64,000 nucleotides of DNA from Sphagnum magellanicum (Eukaryota; Streptophyta; Sphagnopsida; Sphagnales; Sphagnaceae). Under the pieces are notes generated by a model. The model worked only from the letters and a program-made list of their open reading frames with translations, was not told where the DNA came from and did no database searches. The stretch lies in NCBI GenBank assembly GCA_021904315.1, contig CM038920.1, positions 9,920,001 through 9,984,000 on the forward strand, in the 5' to 3' direction. The position numbers were made by a program, and so were the translations under genes. Below are positions 1 to 11,639 of this stretch, one piece after another. Each line of letters opens with the position of its first letter. Positions within the stretch are counted from its first letter, which is position 1.

Positions 1-104
1 GTAGGGAGAATGGAGGAGCGTGTTTTTTTTGTGTGGCCTATTTTTATCACAATGGCAAAAAAGAAAAAGAAAAAAAAGGGTTTTTGGGTTTTATAGTCAC
101 CAAA

Positions 105-240
105 TTTTGAAACTCTAAAACTCTAAAAAATTTCAGTTTCTATATTAAGTTCTGATAGGTATCCAAAATATGAAGGAATTCTTTAAAATTTTACTTTAAT
201 ATTTTTTATAGCCATATTCAGCAACATCACAAAATTGAAA
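105..240. repeat. Dispersed AT-rich repeat, copy 1
   Basis: This stretch resembles 43845-44020 in the same orientation. Shared blocks include 'tctatatt.agtt', '.aggaattctttaaaat' and 'gcaacatcacaaaattgaaaa'. It looks like an old dispersed repeat of unknown class with no coding potential. The match is seen directly; the family is not known to me. Confidence 0.5.
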
Positions 241-1578
241 AAAACAAACAATGTCATGGAGCTTGGTGCTGGCTAAATACAGACTAAAAAAAAGAAAAAA
301 CTAAAAGACACCTCTAGCAGGGGTCCCTTATTCTGCAGCTCCTAGGGCTTTACCCTACCATGGAATGCCAGCATTCTACCAAGAAAGGCCTAGGCTTCTT
401 GGTGTTAGGTCCAAACATTTTAGTGCATTAGTTCACATTCTTGCAGTGTAAGAAATGGCAGCCCAGCTTCTTAACCCGTGTAGAGCCCTTGGATTAGGGC
501 AGACTCAAATTCAGGCCTATGTACTTCAACTAGCTGCATGGAAAATGCCCCCCCCCCTACTCAGGCCCTACTGTAGGGCCTCATACAGGCATGCTGTACT
601 GGAGGGCCTTTTTTTAAGCTCCGCACTTTAATGGTGGTAGCTTTTGTCCTCTTGACTTTTGGTGTTGGGGGCAACCTCTTGGAAGTTGTGGGGTCATTCT
701 TTTCTTCTGGGTACTATTTCCTTCTGGTGGAGAAGGGTTTCCCAGGGTCACCGTCCTACCTAAAAATGTGATTCGTTTGAATAAGGGAGGCCCCATCCCA
801 CAATCATGCTCTAAACAGAAGGTTGGAGCCTTGAGGGTGGTAGCTCAAAGGTGTGAGCCTAAAAATTAGGCTCACCGGGAGCAGGCCTTCCACAACATGA
901 AACGTTTTTTAATTCAATGGTGGAAGGCTTGCATGTGATCAGTGGAAGGGCCCGAATCAATCTTCTAGGCAAGGAGATGTGTTTAAATACAAAATGAAAA
1001 TCTTTGGAGTTCTTTAAGTACAAGAGAAGTGTAGGGCCCTTGGCCCATCTTTCTTTCAAGGTACATAGGCATGAGGAAAGTGGCCTGAGTGATGGGCACT
1101 GAATTGTCATTTAGTTCTTGCTCCCAACAATGGTCATCTAAAATACACTACAAAAATTAGTGCTAGCTTTTACATGTAGGATAAAAGACAAAGGATGTGG
1201 GCATTCCCAATTTAAGGGGCCTAGGATGAAGCCATAGTTGAGTCAAGCATTGCAATTTAGGAATGTCCCTTATCGATAGTGTGAAGGACAAGGCAAACTT
1301 TATCGTGAACCTAAACATTCCTAGAAAATGAGGTGTAAGAGTATGCATACTATTAACGAGTGGGAGGGATCTTACACATAGAATTAAAGAATTTTTTTGT
1401 CCCACATTTAAAGAGTAGACATAAGACCCCTCCTCTTTTCTATGTGAATGTAGAATGCATTTCAAATGTAGTACGAAATCCTTTTTAAGTGCTTTTACAT
1501 GTATAGCATTGATCAACTTCTTGAGTTGAAGATACCTTGCGCAGGGAACCATGGCCTACATTGTGCTTGCTCATTCAG
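241..1578. other. No recognisable gene
   Basis: Only short open frames occur here, the longest being 129 codons on the minus strand at 1163-1552. None has a motif I recognise. A short C-run lies near 549. Somewhat higher GC than the flanks suggests an old element or a decayed gene, but I cannot assign it. Confidence 0.3.
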
Positions 1579-1730
1579 GGAGACACTAAATAAACCTATA
1601 TGGGGCTCTGTCGGGAGTATATTTATGGAGGCTTGTGTGATTCGTAACGTTGCGCAATTTTGGGGGTGTCGGAGACACTAAATACCTCGAAATGGGCTTT
1701 GTTTGGAAGCTATATATGGAGGCTTGCTCC
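1579..1730. repeat. Two-copy tandem repeat, 92-bp period
   Basis: A block starting 'ggagacactaaata' and ending 'tatggaggcttg' occurs at 1579 and again at 1671, so the period is 92 bp. The copies differ at several positions. No function is suggested by the sequence. Confidence 0.6.
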
Positions 1731-2017
1731 ATTTGTGTCGGCCACGGTCAAGTGTGTAATTTGTCCATCCATGCTTAACATTTGTCTTCTTTAAAGATTG
1801 CTCATGTCGGTTCTATTTTTCCTCTAGGGTTTGAACCGACATTGTGCAAGTAAATTTCAATAATCATCTTTATATGGCGGAAATCTCTTGGAAATGTAAA
1901 TCATTTACATTTACATGTCTCAACTTTTTACACTTACAATTATATTATTGTCATATATAAATGTTTTTTTAACAGTTACACAAAGTCAGTGTAAATATTT
2001 GTTAAACACACTTATAT

Positions 2018-3050
2018 GGCCTTGTGTAAATGTTTTAGGGCATGTAAGCAAATATATTATATAGCTTTTGTGATTGTTTTTTTTTTTTTCTTTTTTATCC
2101 ATTCTTTTTTTCGGGGCTATATTTTTAAGTTTAAAAAAATTACAATGTATTCATCAACTCAAATACTAATGCAATTTTATTCCATCAAATCTCAAGAATA
2201 TAGTCTAATCATGGGAATAGTTTGTATTTAGGGTGTTGAATTTTAAGTTTTTATGAATTTCTTTTTTATTATTGGGCTTGACTTTGCAATATTTCAAAAT
2301 GAAGGTGCAACATTTTAAAGAAAATTCTCAAACCACTAGCGACTATTTTCAAAAGAAAGATAAAATTATCAAAATATATATTCCTTTCAACATTTACAAG
2401 GAGTTAGTTTTGTCATTGTTCTACTAATAATTTATGATGTTTGGCCCATGTTTTTACCTTAAATTGTTTTGTCGAGTTTTATTGTAGAGTTATCGTGAAT
2501 GCATCATTCAAATGTTACCCCTTCTAACAAAAGGTGGCTTAAAAAGTTCTAAGGCCCAACTAAAACTTTGGTGCAAACAACCTTCCAAGGGTTAACTTAG
2601 GTGCAAAATAAATTGTAACCAAACACCCAAAAAGTGGGCATTATGTTAAAATGATTTCAAATGTATAGCAAATTCAAGTGTTTGAACCAAAACCAATCCT
2701 ATTTTAACTATTATCTTGTTTATTATTATGTTTTCATTTGCATGAATACCCCTTGTAAGCCAAAATTTGTAGCAATTTTTGTTGTTGTTTTTGCAATGGA
2801 CCATTTCATTGATCTATCATCAAAAAATAATGAAAGCACCCTCCCCAATTAAAAATCACATCTTTACCATGTTTTATGGTTACATTGATTTATGCAACTA
2901 TGTAAAACCATATAAATATATTTGTTTTACACTTAAACTATTTTACATAATATAAAATAGAGTTACATGATTTTACACTTATACAAACATAAATGAAAAC
3001 ATTTACACAAAATGTAAGTCCTAAACCATTTACACACATAGCACTTGTTT
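2018..3050. repeat. AT-rich segment bounded by a TTTACAC/GTGTAAA inverted repeat
   Basis: The block 'tgtgtaaatgttttagg' near 2024 is matched in inverted orientation by 'cctaaaccatttacacaca' near 3022. Many further TTTACAC or GTGTAAA copies lie in both flanks. This could be a non-autonomous DNA element of about 1 kb, but I see no clear target-site duplication. The call is tentative. Confidence 0.3.
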
Positions 3051-4090
3051 GAACCTACATCTTAAAGGAAATAATTAATATGTATCACCAAATTACTTTC
3101 AACAATTTACAAAAGTAGGATCCTCTATTTATCTATTTCTTTCAAAGCATTAGTAAAATGTCAAAACCTGTGCAATCCTTAGGTAGGACACCAATGCCTA
3201 TAGAATGCTAGAACAAGCCCAATAACCTAAAAACTTAAAGCATCAACTTCAAATTTTGGTGGGTGAAAATTTCACTAACAAGGAGACACTCATAGCAACA
3301 TTCCCTACCATTTTAAATTCCCAGGCACATTCAAAACTTTCCCCCTGTGCTTTAAGTATTTAGACTGCATTTGATGTGTGAGGTGTTTTTATATCACTTA
3401 AAACTTTTTTTGGCTAAGGTTCCATCCTTTTCACGTTTTCTCACACAATGTTGAATGTAAAAAAGGTGAAGGATAATATGTAATTGGCTTTCATTGAAAA
3501 GCTTTTTCCCAACCGTGAAATCGAGATTATCGTACAAACAAAATAATTGTGCTTCAAGGGTATGTCATACGAGAGCGAAAGCTACTTGTGTGACATTAGC
3601 TATGTTCAACTGCGAAAAGCTTTGGCCCGGTTTCAGTGTGACAACATGCAGCTTGAGGTAGTACTAGGTGCGTGGAAAAACGTGCCATACGTTAAGAGGC
3701 TTTGTTGAAGTTGCAACTTGGGGAAGGTAGAGGATGAAAAGCATTGCTCCTTGCCTATCCAAATACACAAAAAGTTAAGGAACGCTTTTGTTCAACCTTA
3801 CCCTTCACCCACACAAGCACTCTTTCTGAGCTCATGCAAACTACGAACACAGTTGCCCTAACCAAGTTTGTGGCATGCTTCCAGTACCAAAGAACAATTT
3901 GTCCTCCATGATCTACCTTTCATCTAATGGACTTTCTGGTCCCAAATGAATGTAAAATTGTAAACAATAAATAGTAACCAGTCGCCTTATAAGAAACTTT
4001 TTTGTTTGTAACCTATTTATAGTTTGAAAATCTATTTATATATAAAAGTCAAAGGCAACACTGTGAAAATGGGATGACAGACGAGTCGGT
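3051..4090. other. No recognisable feature
   Basis: AT-rich sequence without a long open frame or a repeat I can support. A slightly GC-richer part at about 3560-3900 has no recognisable product. Confidence 0.3.
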
Positions 4091-4121
4091 ATGCCTATAT
4101 CATGAGCTGGAGAGCATAACC

Positions 4122-4505
4122 GCATTACAGCATCTCCAACGGCGCTAAGTATGTAACGCTGGATACTAAAATTAAATGTCTAAGTTTAGCTGTTTTTTTT
4201 GGGCAACCCCACCAATAAAACTGAAATAGAACTGCATATACGTAGGGGACTACTAATAGCAAACCACCTGGACCAATCGTTGTGATCGACCAATCAAAAA
4301 TACTGAGCCGCAGTCAGGTGCAATTCATTACACTCTTTTTCGGAGGGGCACAATTGTGTTGCGCCTTTTACCAGCCACGGCAAGCTGCACAAATTTGGTG
4401 CAGAAAAACTAATTCCCTGAGCTAAACTGGCACATTTTGAGTTTTAGGCAATAAACTTTACTGTCTGGAGTCACATACTGAGCACCGTTGGAGATGCTCT
4501 AATGC
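4122..4505. mobile_element. MITE with ~35-bp terminal inverted repeats (PIF/Harbinger Tourist-like?)
   Basis: The left end 'gcattacagcatctccaacg' is matched by the inverted right end 'cgttggagatgctctaatgc'. The inverted repeat continues inward with a cAGTATGTgAC-like block for about 35 bp. The 384-bp interior has no coding capacity. GAGCATCTCCAAC-type ends with TTA/TAA at the border are known from Tourist-like MITEs, so PIF/Harbinger affinity is inferred. The flanks are unusual: about 37 bp before the element (from 4091) resembles about 37 bp after it (from 4502). The MITE may therefore sit inside an older tandem repeat. Confidence 0.7.
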
Positions 4506-5421
4506 CTACACCATGAGTGGCAGAGCTATGCTGCATCAGACTCACATGGTGCTGCTAAGAGATTTTGGGACAGTTTGCTTGCTGGCATTTGCATTAGTAA
4601 ATTAGGTTTGGAGCATGAGTTTGGTGAGGAACTCTAATTGAGGATGCTTTCAAAAGTTACCTATTCCGCATTTTCAGCTGTTGAGATTCACAAGACATCG
4701 TTGGCAGAAAGAGAAAGTGCCAATTGTGTGGAAATCTGGAAATTGATAAAAGAAAAGGACAATTGACAAGGGGTTCAAGAATGGGTACCACAAGTACATT
4801 TCTTTCTGAACAATGCTTCAATCCGGTGTAAATATGTGGGGTAGTCTTCATGAGGAGGAAAGTAGGTAGTGGATGCAGGAACTTTGCAATTGTCTGGACT
4901 GTGTCCTCTGCTCTCTGGTTTTGGGAACCTGGTGGCCAAGGCTCAAAGCAAGGAACATGAAGGCTGCACGAAAGAGGGAGTTTTCAAACCAGACAATAAT
5001 ATATGTGTAGTTAATGTCAAATGCCTTAATTGAGAACAGGAAGGACTTCAGTGCCAGCCTATTCCGACATCTGTAGTTGCTTAAAATCAAGGATTCGGCC
5101 TACATATGCACCAACATGTGTAGTTGCTTAAAATCAAAGATTCAAGCCTGTACCAATAAATGTTATCGAATCGTAATCATGTACTGATAGGGTCGATTGA
5201 TCTACCGATGGTCTGTCGGTTTCTCTTTGCACCACGAAAACTTGAATGTTTTGTGTTTTCTTTTGGCAAATTTTATCCACTTGGCAACAAGGACACATCA
5301 AGTGCTACCCATATCAAAAGATTTTTGTGCGAAAAATGCGCTAAAGTCATTTAAAAACCACCATCTTTAGACAACAGGCTCCAGCAAGAATACCGAAATA
5401 CAGCAATAATTATTTAAAGAA
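4506..5421. other. No recognisable gene
   Basis: Short open frames only. 'gtagttgcttaaaatcaa' is repeated near 5072 and 5120, a small local duplication. Nothing else is supported. Confidence 0.3.
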
Positions 5422-5724
5422 TTAATGTTCCTCTCTGACTTGTGGCCAAATTTCCTCTTGTGGATGATCATCAGTGTGGGTACTCATAAAATTGGAAAAA
5501 AAATCCTGATTGGTAGGGACCATGAGAGAATATTTGCACAAAATGTCAAAATTGCCTTCTAATCCATAAGCACCTTTAGGGGCTGTCTTGCTGATGTGTC
5601 TCTTCTGATTGGTCACCCACACCCCAGTTACATGAATATTAGAGAAAATTACTTGAACTTTACACCGCGCAAACATAAGAATATCCCAATTTTTGAGTGG
5701 AAGAAAGAAAACAATTGTCCACAT
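5422..5724 (-). CDS. Unrecognised 100-aa open frame (possible exon)
   Basis: A real ATG opens a 100-residue minus-strand frame. I do not recognise the product. The protein has a plausible globular composition with internal blocks such as NIHVTGVWVTNQ and YGLEGNFDILCKYS. It shows no transposon motif, signal peptide or membrane segment. No neighbouring exon, promoter or clear splice pattern was found, so it may be an isolated exon of a host gene, a decayed gene piece or a chance frame. Its length is only modestly above chance for this composition. Confidence 0.25.
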   Translation of the reverse strand: MWTIVFFLPLKNWDILMFARCKVQVIFSNIHVTGVWVTNQKRHISKTAPKGAYGLEGNFDILCKYSLMVPTNQDFFSNFMSTHTDDHPQEEIWPQVREEH

Positions 5725-6645
5725 ATGCCTCCAAATGGAAGCTGTCTTTCTATATAAGTTACAACTGAAGATCTTCTATTCCACTGCTGCTTTTTTATCT
5801 TTGCGACTCTAGGTTCTAGGTGAAATCACTTGGACAAGTGCTTCATGCCTTTTCTTTTCATTTCCTTTTCCCCTTTTGTATTCTTTCTCTTCATTAGAGT
5901 TTTTCAATTTCACGTTTCATTGACATGTGTAATTTTGATGGTTGTTTTTCTCCACCTTTTCCTTCTAATATTTTGACCTAGATTAGCTAGTGGGAAAAAC
6001 AACTTCAGTTCTAAGGTTCGAAAAGTTAATGCTAATGGTATTTTGAAATGTACAGTTGGCCAAAATGTCTCTTGATATCATTAATGATGTTTGGATTGTG
6101 TGACAAACATCTGTGGGTGCAAAAAACAAGCTTCCTTTACAGTCTCCAAATGACCATGTTGTGTAACTTTTATAATGTAGGCAGGCTAGACATTTTCTGG
6201 ATGATAATATACCTGGGGTTTGCAAAACTAATTAGGCTAGGTTGAAATTTGCCCATTAAGGTTTAAGTCAACACAGTTTTTTATCATATTTAAGGTATGT
6301 TCACACCTACCAGTAAAGTAGTGATAACTCTTTTTCAAGAAAATGTTAAAATACTAGCATCCACACCTGATGTTACGATTACCATTAAAGATGATGTGGC
6401 AACTAACATGGCATTCAATGACAATGCATTGTTAACAAAAGAGGTAAACTAACAAAGAGTCATAAAATATCACTAAAGTAAATAAAAAATGAACTATGCA
6501 AGAATGTTAAATTGTCTGGCCCAAATCCAACCAAGTAAGTGTGTAGTAAGTTAAAAGCTTCAAAAACATCTATTACACAAAATCCAAGCACCATCATCAG
6601 AGCTTTTCAACAAAGCTCCAATGGAACTAGAATGTGACTGCATGT

Positions 6646-6813
6646 ATGTCATCATCAAAACTTTTTGATTGCAACACAATTATACGTATGTCATTGCCAA
6701 AGCTTCCTGATTGTAACATGATTACAAGAATGTCATTGTTAAAGCTTCCAAATTATAATGTGACTACACATATGCCATCGCCAAAGTTTCCTAATTACAA
6801 CATTGCCTCTGTA
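6646..6813 (+). repeat. 42-bp minisatellite, four units, frame-preserving
   Basis: ATG-starting units begin at 6646, 6688, 6730 and 6772. Each reads as 14 residues of the pattern M-S-x-x-K-L-P-x-x-N-x-x-T-x. An imperfect extra unit precedes the array. It lies in the left arm of the Harbinger element, upstream of the Myb-like gene. The preserved frame may be chance, because the unit is a multiple of three. Confidence 0.75.
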
Positions 6814-7017
6814 AATGGATAAAAAAAGTGCAAACAACTTCTTAACACACAAAAATGTAGCTAATCCAAGTACTTGAAATCTTCAAATTCATTAAGTTCA
6901 TTCAATTTCATTATCAATTCAAATTCAATAACACAGAATTTCATATGAAGAAGATTTGGAGATTCACACGTTTAAGAAGGAGAATGTAAAAGCATGCTAA
7001 GTGGTAGAGGTAGACCA

Positions 7018-7960
7018 TGAATAGAGGTGGTGGGATCCAAATGAAGTCCAAGAATGTTGTTGTTCCTGAAGCAGAGTTTGAATCCACCTTTGAATTCAAC
7101 ATTGCAAAAAAATTTCATCAACCAAATTGGGAGTATCAAGAAGTGATGACATTAATTTAAGCAAAGTGAGATGAATACTTTATAGGATTGGAAGTGGTTG
7201 ATTCGAGAGATTAGTTTGAAAGTGCAAATTATAGGTGGTGGAAAATTGCAAATTTAGTGAATGCATGCGAACATTTGTCATTACCAAGAAACAATGATGC
7301 TTGCAAAGACAAATGGGGCACGGTCTATGGAGACTTCAAGTTCATTTTGACTGCATGGCTTTAATAGGAAACAACACAAGGTACTAGGATTTGATTCACA
7401 AGAAAAAAAAAACTTGAATGTGCTTCACCATTACAACAAAACAATGTACAAGATGATTGACTCATTCATGGGGGCCGACCCATGTTTCATCCTTCGCATG
7501 TTCAAGATCTCATGGCATTAAATGACCATGTGTTTGGAGTTCATTTGTTGCAACCAAAAGTAAACAAAATGGTTTTATTTAATCCTCCCAACTTCATCTT
7601 TTATAAGCAAAGAGGATTATTGGAATTGTCTACACCACCGATAATTACAAATGAATGCAAGCAACAAGGCAATACACACACCTTTAGAAAGGATTGGCAT
7701 AAGAAAAGCAAGTGCAAGCAACAATGCAATAAACATTCCTAGCACAAGAGAAGACTTGATTCTAGTAAGGACATTTCAAAACTACATGAACATGATTGTT
7801 GGGGAAGACACCTCACTTGATAAGGATTCTAATGCATTAGTAAGAATCTTCAAACCTTTGCCTATTGTTGGTTGAGGAGCTTTTGTTAATGTAGGAATCA
7901 AAAGAAAATTGTTTGTAGATCTCAACAACATGGTGGACACAATTAAACAAGGGAGCAAGA
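7018..7960 (+). pseudogene. Myb/SANT-like DNA-binding protein of a PIF/Harbinger element
   Basis: In autonomous Harbinger elements this second protein binds the element ends and helps the transposase enter the nucleus and excise DNA. The frame starts at an ATG at 7018. The domain is recognisable between about 7120 and 7350: an N-terminal W, 'DEYFIGLEVVDSRD', 'WWKIANLVNA', and the conserved 'LPRNNDACKDKWGTVYGDFK' that closes the trihelix-type domain. Three in-frame stops lie in this domain at positions where the family appears to have E, R and Q; two fit CGA-to-TGA and CAG-to-TAG changes. After about 7360 the frame shifts and later pieces such as 'MFHPSHVQDLMALND' (from 7482) are in another frame. 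Family assignment is from recognised motifs, not a search. Confidence 0.7.
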
Positions 7961-8599
7961 TGTTGGTATCATCCATCAACAAGATCCATACTACCAACTT
8001 GGAAATTAAAGAGCAACGTACACAAATTTCAAAAGAAATTTTTAAAAAAACGTATCAATTACTTCAAGTCTAAAAACATTAAACAAATTGACTATTCAAG
8101 TCCAAAGATGTTGAAATCAACAACATCCAAAAAAGTATGGTTTAAACAATATTTCGATTGATTCAGGTAATGGGCATGATGTACTCAAAGGGCAAACTAG
8201 TAATTGGTTCTAACTATGTTGTAGAAAACAAAAACATAGAAGATGATTAAAAATAACCAGGATTGTAGAAGATAGAAAAAAAAATATTATAAAATGCAAA
8301 AACATAGAAATTGATGGAAAATACATCTAGCTCTACTTTAATTTCAATTTGAACCTTTCATTTTTAGTTTTTTTTTCACTTACCATGGTTACAAAAGATA
8401 AAAGCAATAAGTATGAAAATTCAATACCTTTCAATAGATAATGGTTCAATATAATCATGAAAAGATACATTGTATTATTTCTATTTCATGAAATATAGTG
8501 TTGCACTTCAAGGGTATAATGTGTTTGTATAATGTTTATGTTCAAACCAAGTTTCTTTGTTGTCCTAGATACATTTCAATCTCAACATGTCATTGTTCA

Positions 8600-9752
8600 C
8601 CAAAAAAAATTCCATCTTTAATTGATGTAATATTTTCTTGAGTAGTAGCAATTTCATCCAACATAGTCAGGATCTATTCCACATCTATCTCACAGTGACA
8701 TATTAATAGTTTATGCAACAAGCAATAGTAGGTGATCAAATCAGAAAAAAATTAATGTGTATTTATGTCTTCCCTTGAAGCTCATGAAATGTCTTTTTTA
8801 ATATGTTGAAGGCATCTTCAACAATAGATCACATTCACTTGTGCTTTTCGTTGTACAACATTTCAAAGAGGTTGTGATCTCCTTCTCCATGTGGTGTCAT
8901 CAACCAAAATAGTAAGGGATACCCCTTATTTCCTAACAGAAAAAGAACAAAACCTTCTTCACCTTTCTTTTCATTGAAAAGTCCTTGAAATTGGACAAAA
9001 TAAAAAATTGCAGACCTTTTAAGCACTCTAGAATCATTGATGCTTTCTAAAAAATTCACAAAGATGTTAATGAACAATTTTTGGTCATCTACAATTGCTT
9101 AACAATCAACATTGTACCTTTTTATTTTGTGGTAAAAATAATCTTCACAAAAAGCTCCATCAGGTTTGGAAATAGAAAAATGTGTATTGGTAATAGCCCT
9201 TTGGATGCTTGGGAGACCACAAAGAGTTTTGAAACCTTGCATTACCATTTCCATTTTATTTCTAGGTGGCCAAGTGATAAGATGTTTGAAAATAACATTG
9301 AAAACTATGATGACCTCTTTCAAAACAAGTGAAACAATCAATCAACCCATAATAAATAGTTCATTACAAATTAGTAGATTACAACCTTGTGTAAGCTTGT
9401 AAAAAGCATAAGCCACTTGCACCTCCACTAGGATAAACATCTTGTAGTGAGTGTCCTGCTTTCAAATCAAAGGCCTTAAACGATTAGTAATGGCAAATAG
9501 AGTTTGCTTCTTCATTCGAAAGTTCTAGAGCCAACATGCATCATCATATTCCATCAACATGAAGATGGAAAACCAAGTCATTGACCTTGACTTCACATAA
9601 TGACTAAATTTTGGGGGCAACAACTTTAAACTGTAGGTGATCTTGTGATGTAGACAAACCAACATTATGACATTCTCCTTGATGTTGGTTACAACAACAA
9701 CACTTGGAAGAGAACTTGAAAAAAAAAGAGGCAATGCAATATGAAAATGCAA
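8600..9752 (-). pseudogene. PIF/Harbinger DDE transposase (DDE_Tnp_4 / HARBI1-like)
   Basis: The enzyme would cut and rejoin element ends at TWA targets. The whole gene reads in one frame from 9752 down to about 8700. It contains an N-terminal helix-turn-helix region ('RLRPLI', 'VAYAFYKLTQGCNLLICNELF'). The catalytic core includes 'TWPPRNKMEMVMQGFKTLCG', 'THFSISKPDGAFCEDYFYH', 'NDSRVLKRSAIFY' (second Asp) and 'IVEDAFNILKKTF' (Glu). About five in-frame stops interrupt it and no frameshift is obvious. The usual 'IDATH' first-Asp motif reads ITNTH here, so the first catalytic residue seems lost. It pairs with the Myb-like gene on the opposite strand. Assignment is strong; activity is not possible in this copy. 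Confidence 0.82.
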
Positions 9753-9869
9753 ACTTTACAGTAGCAAGACAAATAAAACAAAAAGACTAACTATGTGTTC
9801 ATTGTCAATGTCCATTGCATTGATAGATGCTTGTTGTTGTTGCAAATAATTGATGCAAAAATTGAAAAC

Positions 9870-10185
9870 AACAATGTGAAGATGAGTGTGTAGGAACCAA
9901 CAAGCCAAGTGCACAAACAATTTAAAGACGAATGAACAACAAATAGAGAAAACAATTAATTGTAGAACAACTATAGATGTGAAGATGACAATGTGAAAAT
10001 GAATGTGTAGTGATGAACAAACCAAGTGTGTAGATGTTTTGAAGACGAATGAACAACAAACAAAGCAAACAACTAACTACAAAACAACTATAAACATGAA
10101 GACAATGATGTGAAGTTGAATGCACAACAACTAGTAAACCAAATGGGCAACGTGATGATTTGAAGATGAACAAATAGTTGTAAAC
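9870..10185. repeat. ~117-120-bp tandem repeat, about 2.5 units
   Basis: 'gaatgaacaacaaa' recurs at 9930 and 10047 (117 bp apart), with a diverged third unit near 10162. Units include 'gtgaagatga' and 'aacaactata' blocks. The array lies just upstream of the transposase on its strand, inside the Harbinger right arm, and could be a subterminal repeat array. Confidence 0.6.
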
Positions 10186-10529
10186 TTTAATTTATTGCAT
10201 CATCATGTAGCATCTTGTGTGATGATGAAACATTGCATTGGAATTTTGTGTCAATGGTACGTTGACACTTTTGTTGTAACCATTGAAATGTTACTTTAAA
10301 ATCTAGTTAGGTTTGAACACAAAACTAACTTAAATGATTTTTAGGTTAATAACCCTAAAACTAATGCTAGTTTGATAGTTGATGTAGACGCATGTCTATA
10401 CCTAGAGTGTAAGGTTAACGTGTTCTAACTTTGTTACAGTTAAAAATAAAAAAAAACTTAAGTTCCCTAACGTAAACTAATGTTAGGGATTTAAAATGTT
10501 AATTAACTAACACTAGGTGTGAACATATT

Positions 10530-11330
10530 ATTAATAATTGAAGGAATTTAAAATTGAAGGATATGAAAAACATAAATAATGATGTTTACTAAATTTTAAT
10601 GCAAGCAACATTACAAGAAGCAAAAAGTGGAAAGGAAAAAAAGTTTTATTTTAATTACAAATAACTAATATTGTCCTCCTCATAGTTTGAGATGAAGAAC
10701 TCATATGTTAGAATGGAGAGGTGGATCCATGAAAGGCGGAAGTGGAGACATAACCAACCCCATTGTTGCTCTTTGATTTAAAAGTGAAAATAATTGCAAT
10801 TTTGAAATCAATCCAAACTTGTTTTAAATTGAGTTTTGGTGTTTTAGGTTTCACTTAACTATGGCAAGGGGAGCAATTCACATGAATTCTAGATGGAGAT
10901 CACACCCGAGATTTACAAAGTTGTATAAAGAAACTCATGTTTTTAGTTTGAAAGACAAACAAATATTCAAATGTTTATAGCATAAATGAGCAAAGACATA
11001 ACATGTGAATGTCATTGGTATTGAACGAAAATTCACAAAAAGATAATGGAGCTATTGTGAATTGAATGGCTTTCAAATGAATTAAGGCAAACATTGGCCC
11101 TCTCAAGGGGTCACATTGACACATACCCATGATCAACAGAATAATCATAACATCCATTTTCTTCTAACAACCATCCATGGAAACTCTATGGCATATAGAA
11201 AGTGTGATTGAAGTGTAACTGAACCCAAAAATAGAAACCAATGGGGATGCGCACTCCTCATACCTACCGTCAAAATTGCATGAGTATGTATGGAATAACA
11301 AAATGGTTATTACCACAGGTCACAACCCAT
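10530..11330. other. No recognisable feature
   Basis: AT-rich sequence beyond the right end of the Harbinger element. No supported gene or repeat. Confidence 0.3.
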
Positions 11331-11335
11331 GGTAT

Positions 11336-11457
11336 GGAATATTCTCAAAACCAGGTTTAAGAGACATTGGTTATGAGAATATTCCTCTGACAAGGGATGC
11401 GGAGCTCAGGCTTTTTGTGAATATTCCTCTCTTGACCCTTTCCACCAGAATATTCAC
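11336..11457. repeat. Two adjacent hairpins built on GAATATTC palindromes
   Basis: The first hairpin pairs 'ggaatattctcaaaacca' (11336-11353) with 'tggttatgagaatattcc' (11368-11385) across a 14-base loop. The second pairs 'tgtgaatattc' (from 11416) with 'gaatattcaca' (ending 11458). GAATATTC therefore occurs four times, at 11337, 11377, 11419 and 11448. GAAnnTTC is also the core of a heat-shock element, but such use is only a possibility. Confidence 0.7.
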
Positions 11458-11639
11458 ATGGCCAGGGGTTAGATAGCCAGGGTATTTCAAAATATTCTTC
11501 ATTGTGCCCATTGTGCCTGGTTCGCTGCCCATGAGGAATTTGTGTGAGCCTGGAATTTGGGCAGAATGGCCTGTGTCTGGCACATTCCATAATACATAAT
11601 TTGGAGATAGTGGAAATTACGGGTATCCTCCCCAACTCT

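Larger units (their letters stand above)
6294..10529. mobile_element. PIF/Harbinger DNA transposon, degenerate
   Basis: The element is about 4.2 kb and holds the two genes typical of the superfamily: a Myb/SANT-like DNA-binding gene on the plus strand and a DDE transposase on the minus strand, facing each other. The likely ends are short inverted repeats: 'atgttcacaccta' at 6297 on the left and 'taggtgtgaacat' ending near 10526 on the right. TTA/TAA triplets occur at both borders, but a perfect 3-bp duplication is not visible. Both genes carry several in-frame stops, so this copy cannot supply its own proteins. It could still be mobilised by a relative if the ends work. Confidence 0.75.

Noticed and set aside
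9756-10173. Minus-strand frames of about 85 codons as genes
   Set aside because: They are translations of the 117-bp tandem repeat, so their repeated protein pattern follows from the DNA repeat.
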